Assembly (NCBI GenBank): GCA_949358305.1
Contig: CASHSZ010000139.1
Span: forward strand, 62,001 to 126,000
Origin: Strigamia acuminata
Taxonomy: Eukaryota > Arthropoda > Chilopoda > Geophilomorpha > Linotaeniidae
Direction of reading: 5' to 3'
Length of the DNA: 64,000 nt
Both the position numbers and the translations under genes were made by a program. Below the pieces are notes generated by a model. The model was not told where the DNA came from. It searched no databases and saw only the letters and a list, made by a program, of their open reading frames with translations. Below are positions 61,376 to 64,000 of the stretch, piece by piece (the stretch's first letter is position 1; every line of letters begins with the position of its first letter).

Positions 61376-64000
61376 TAAGTTTTAGAAACATTCAACCGAT
61401 GATTTGGGAGAATAGACTTTTGATCTCATCACAGTTGACTTAGCACAAACACCACAAGACCAATGTCTCTGAATGTTCAGAAATAGTGTTTAAACCTTAG
61501 TAGAAGGTTCCAATGTAAGTTTTAGAAACATCCAACCGATGATTTGGGAGAATAGACTTTTGATCTCATCACAGTTGACTTAGCACAAACACTACAAGAC
61601 CAATGTCTCTGAATGTTCAGAAATAGTGTTTAAACCTTAGTAGAAGGCTCCAATGTAAGTTTTAGAAACATCCAACCGATGATTTGGGAGAATAGACTTT
61701 TGATCTCATCACAGTTGACTTAGCACAAACACCACAAGACCAATGTCTCTGAATGTTCAGAAATAGTGTTTAAACTTTAGTAGAAGGCTCCAATGTAAGT
61801 TTTAGAAACATTCAACCGATGATTTGGGAGAATAGACTTTTGACCTCATCACAGTTGACTTAGCACAAACACCACAAGACCAATGTCTCTGAATGTTCAG
61901 AAATAGTGTTTAAACCTTAGTAGAAGGCTCCAATGTAAGTTTTAGAAACATCCAACCGATGATTTGGGAGAATAAACTTTTGATCTCATCACAGTTGACT
62001 TAGCACAAACACCACAAGACCAATGTCTCTGAATGTTCAGAAATAGTGTTTAAACCTTAGTAGAAGGCTCCAATGTAAGTTTTAGAAACATCCAACCAAT
62101 GATTTGGGAGAATAGATTTTTGATCTCATCACAGTTGACTTAGCACAAACACCACAAGTCCAATGTCTCTGAATGTTTAGAAATAGTTTTTAAACCTTAG
62201 TAGAAGCCTTCAATATAAGTTTTAGCAACACCCAAGCAATAAATTTTGAAAAAAAAATTTTGAGCATATTTCACATCGCAGTTGACTTAGCACAAACACC
62301 ACAAGACCAATGTCTCTGAATGTTTAGAAATAGTGTTTAAACCTTAGTAGAAGGCTCCAATGTAAGTTTTAGAAACATCCAACCGATGATTTGGGAGAAT
62401 AGACTTTTGACCTCATCACAGTTGACTTAGCACAAACACCACAAGACCAATGTCTCTGAATGTTCAGAAATAGTGTTTAAACCTTAGTAGAAGGCTCCAA
62501 TGTAAGTTTTAGAAACATCCAACCAATGATTTGGGAGAATAGACTTTTGATCTCATCACAGTTGACTTAGCACAAACACCACAAGACCAATGTCTCTGAA
62601 TGTTCAGAAATAGTGTTTAAACCTTAGTAGAAGGCTCCAATGTAAGTTTTAGAAACATCCAACCGATGATTTGGGAGAATAGACTTTTGATCTCATCACA
62701 GTTGACTTAGCACAAACACCACAAATCCAATGTCTCTGAATGTTCAGAAATAGTGTTTAAACCTTAGTAGAAGCCTTCAATATAAGTTTTAGCAACACCC
62801 AAGCAATAAATTTTGAAAAAAAAATTTTGAGCTTATTTTACATCACAGTTGACTTAGCACAAACACCACAAGACCAATGTCTCTGAATGTTCAGAAATAG
62901 TGTTTAAACCTTAGTAGAAGGCTCCAATGTAAGTTTTAGAAACATCCAACCAATGATTTGGGAGAATAGACTTTTGATCTCATCACAGTTGACTTAGCAC
63001 AAACACCACAAGACCAATGTCTCTGAATGTTCAGAAATAGTGTTTAAACCTTAGTAGAAGGCTCCAATGTAAGTTTTAGAAACATCCAACCAATGATTTG
63101 GGAGAATAGACTTTTGATCTCATCACAGTTGACTTAGCACAAACACCACAAGACCAATGTCTCTGAATGTTCAGAAATAGTGTTTAAACCTTAGTAGAAG
63201 GCTCCAATGTAAGTTTTAGAAACATCCAACCAATGATTTGGGAGAATAGACTTTTGATCTCATCACAGTTGACTTAGCACAAACACCACAAGACCAATGT
63301 CTCTGAATGTTCAGAAATAGTGTTTAAACCTTAGTAGAAGGCTCCAATGTAAGTTTTAGAAACATCCAACCGATGATTTGGGAGAATAAACTTTTGATCT
63401 CATCACAGTTGACTTAGCACAAACACCACAAGACCAATGTCTCTGAATGTTCAGAAATAGTGTTTAAACCTTAGTAGAAGGCTCCAATGTAAGTTTTAGA
63501 AACATCCAACCAATGATTTGGGAGAATAGATTTTTGATCTCATCACAGTTGACTTAGCACAAACACCACAAGTCCAATGTCTCTGAATGTTTAGAAATAG
63601 TTTTTAAACCTTAGTAGAAGCCTTCAATATAAGTTTTAGCAACACCCAAGCAATAAATTTTGAAAAAAAAATTTTGAGCATATTTCACATCGCAGTTGAC
63701 TTAGCACAAACACCACAAGACCAATGTCTGAATGTTCAGAAATAGTGTTTAAACCTTAGTAGAAGGCTCCAATGTAAGTTTTAGAAACATCCAACCAATG
63801 ATTTGGGAGAATAGACTTTTGATCTCATCACAGTTGACTTAGCACAAACACCACAAGACCAATGTCTCTGAATGTTCAGAAATAGTGTTTAAACCTTAGT
63901 AGAAGGCTCCAATGTAAGTTTTAGAAACATCCAACCGATGATTTGGGAGAATAGACTTTTGATCTCATCACAGTTGACTTAGCACAAACACCACAAGACC
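61376..64000 (-). repeat. 140-bp satellite array, segment 4 (inverted polarity)
   Basis: About 19 monomers with the same polarity as segments 2 and 3. A-tract monomers are centred at 62248, 62815 and 63662 (intervals 567 and 847, both 147+140n). Around 63727 the sequence CCAATGTCTGAATG lacks one TC of the usual CCAATGTCTCTGAATG, a 2-bp deletion. The array runs off the end of the window. Confidence 0.96.

Overview
The window is eukaryotic, almost gene-free, repetitive DNA. About 48 kb of the 64 kb is one tandem satellite with a 140-bp monomer. The rest is two LTR retrotransposons inserted into it. The first carries a gag-protease ORF of the BEL/Pao superfamily, which is known from animal genomes, so an animal host is implied. 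I cannot name the species. Such an array suggests centromeric, pericentromeric or other constitutive heterochromatin, but nothing in the sequence proves centromere function.

Layout. (1) 1-5757: about 41 satellite monomers in one orientation. (2) 5757/5758: abrupt polarity switch. (3) 5758-30408: about 175 monomers in the opposite orientation. (4) 30409-37193: LTR retrotransposon 1, sense on the minus strand, 1506-bp LTRs, with one 891-codon gag-protease ORF and no reverse transcriptase or integrase that I can see. It is flanked by AGAC. (5) 37194-52617: about 109 monomers, same polarity as (3). (6) 52618-61371: LTR retrotransposon 2, sense on the plus strand, 1749-bp LTRs and a 5256-bp interior with no convincing retroviral protein. 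It is flanked by AATG. (7) 61372-64000: about 19 monomers running off the window end.

The satellite has two monomer classes: a 140-bp type and a 147-bp type in which a stretch is replaced by an A9-tract-containing AT-rich segment. Every interval I measured between successive 147-bp monomers equals 147+140n exactly. This gives higher-order repeats (HORs) of 1967, 2961 and 2121 bp. Diagnostic point variants allow individual copies to be matched. The first 14 monomers of the window are a monomer-by-monomer reverse complement of about 11.3-13.26 kb, including a variant seen only in those two places, so the polarity switch reflects an inversion or inverted duplication within one array.

Both retroelements have LTR pairs of equal length with no differences noticed by eye, and both sit in correct HOR register against empty sites elsewhere in the window. 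They therefore look young relative to the satellite. Both begin TGTTGC and end GCAACA, have a small inverted repeat at the LTR start, and share a TGGTGCCGTG primer-site core. Neither shows its own polymerase, so both were probably mobilised in trans by an autonomous BEL/Pao element elsewhere.
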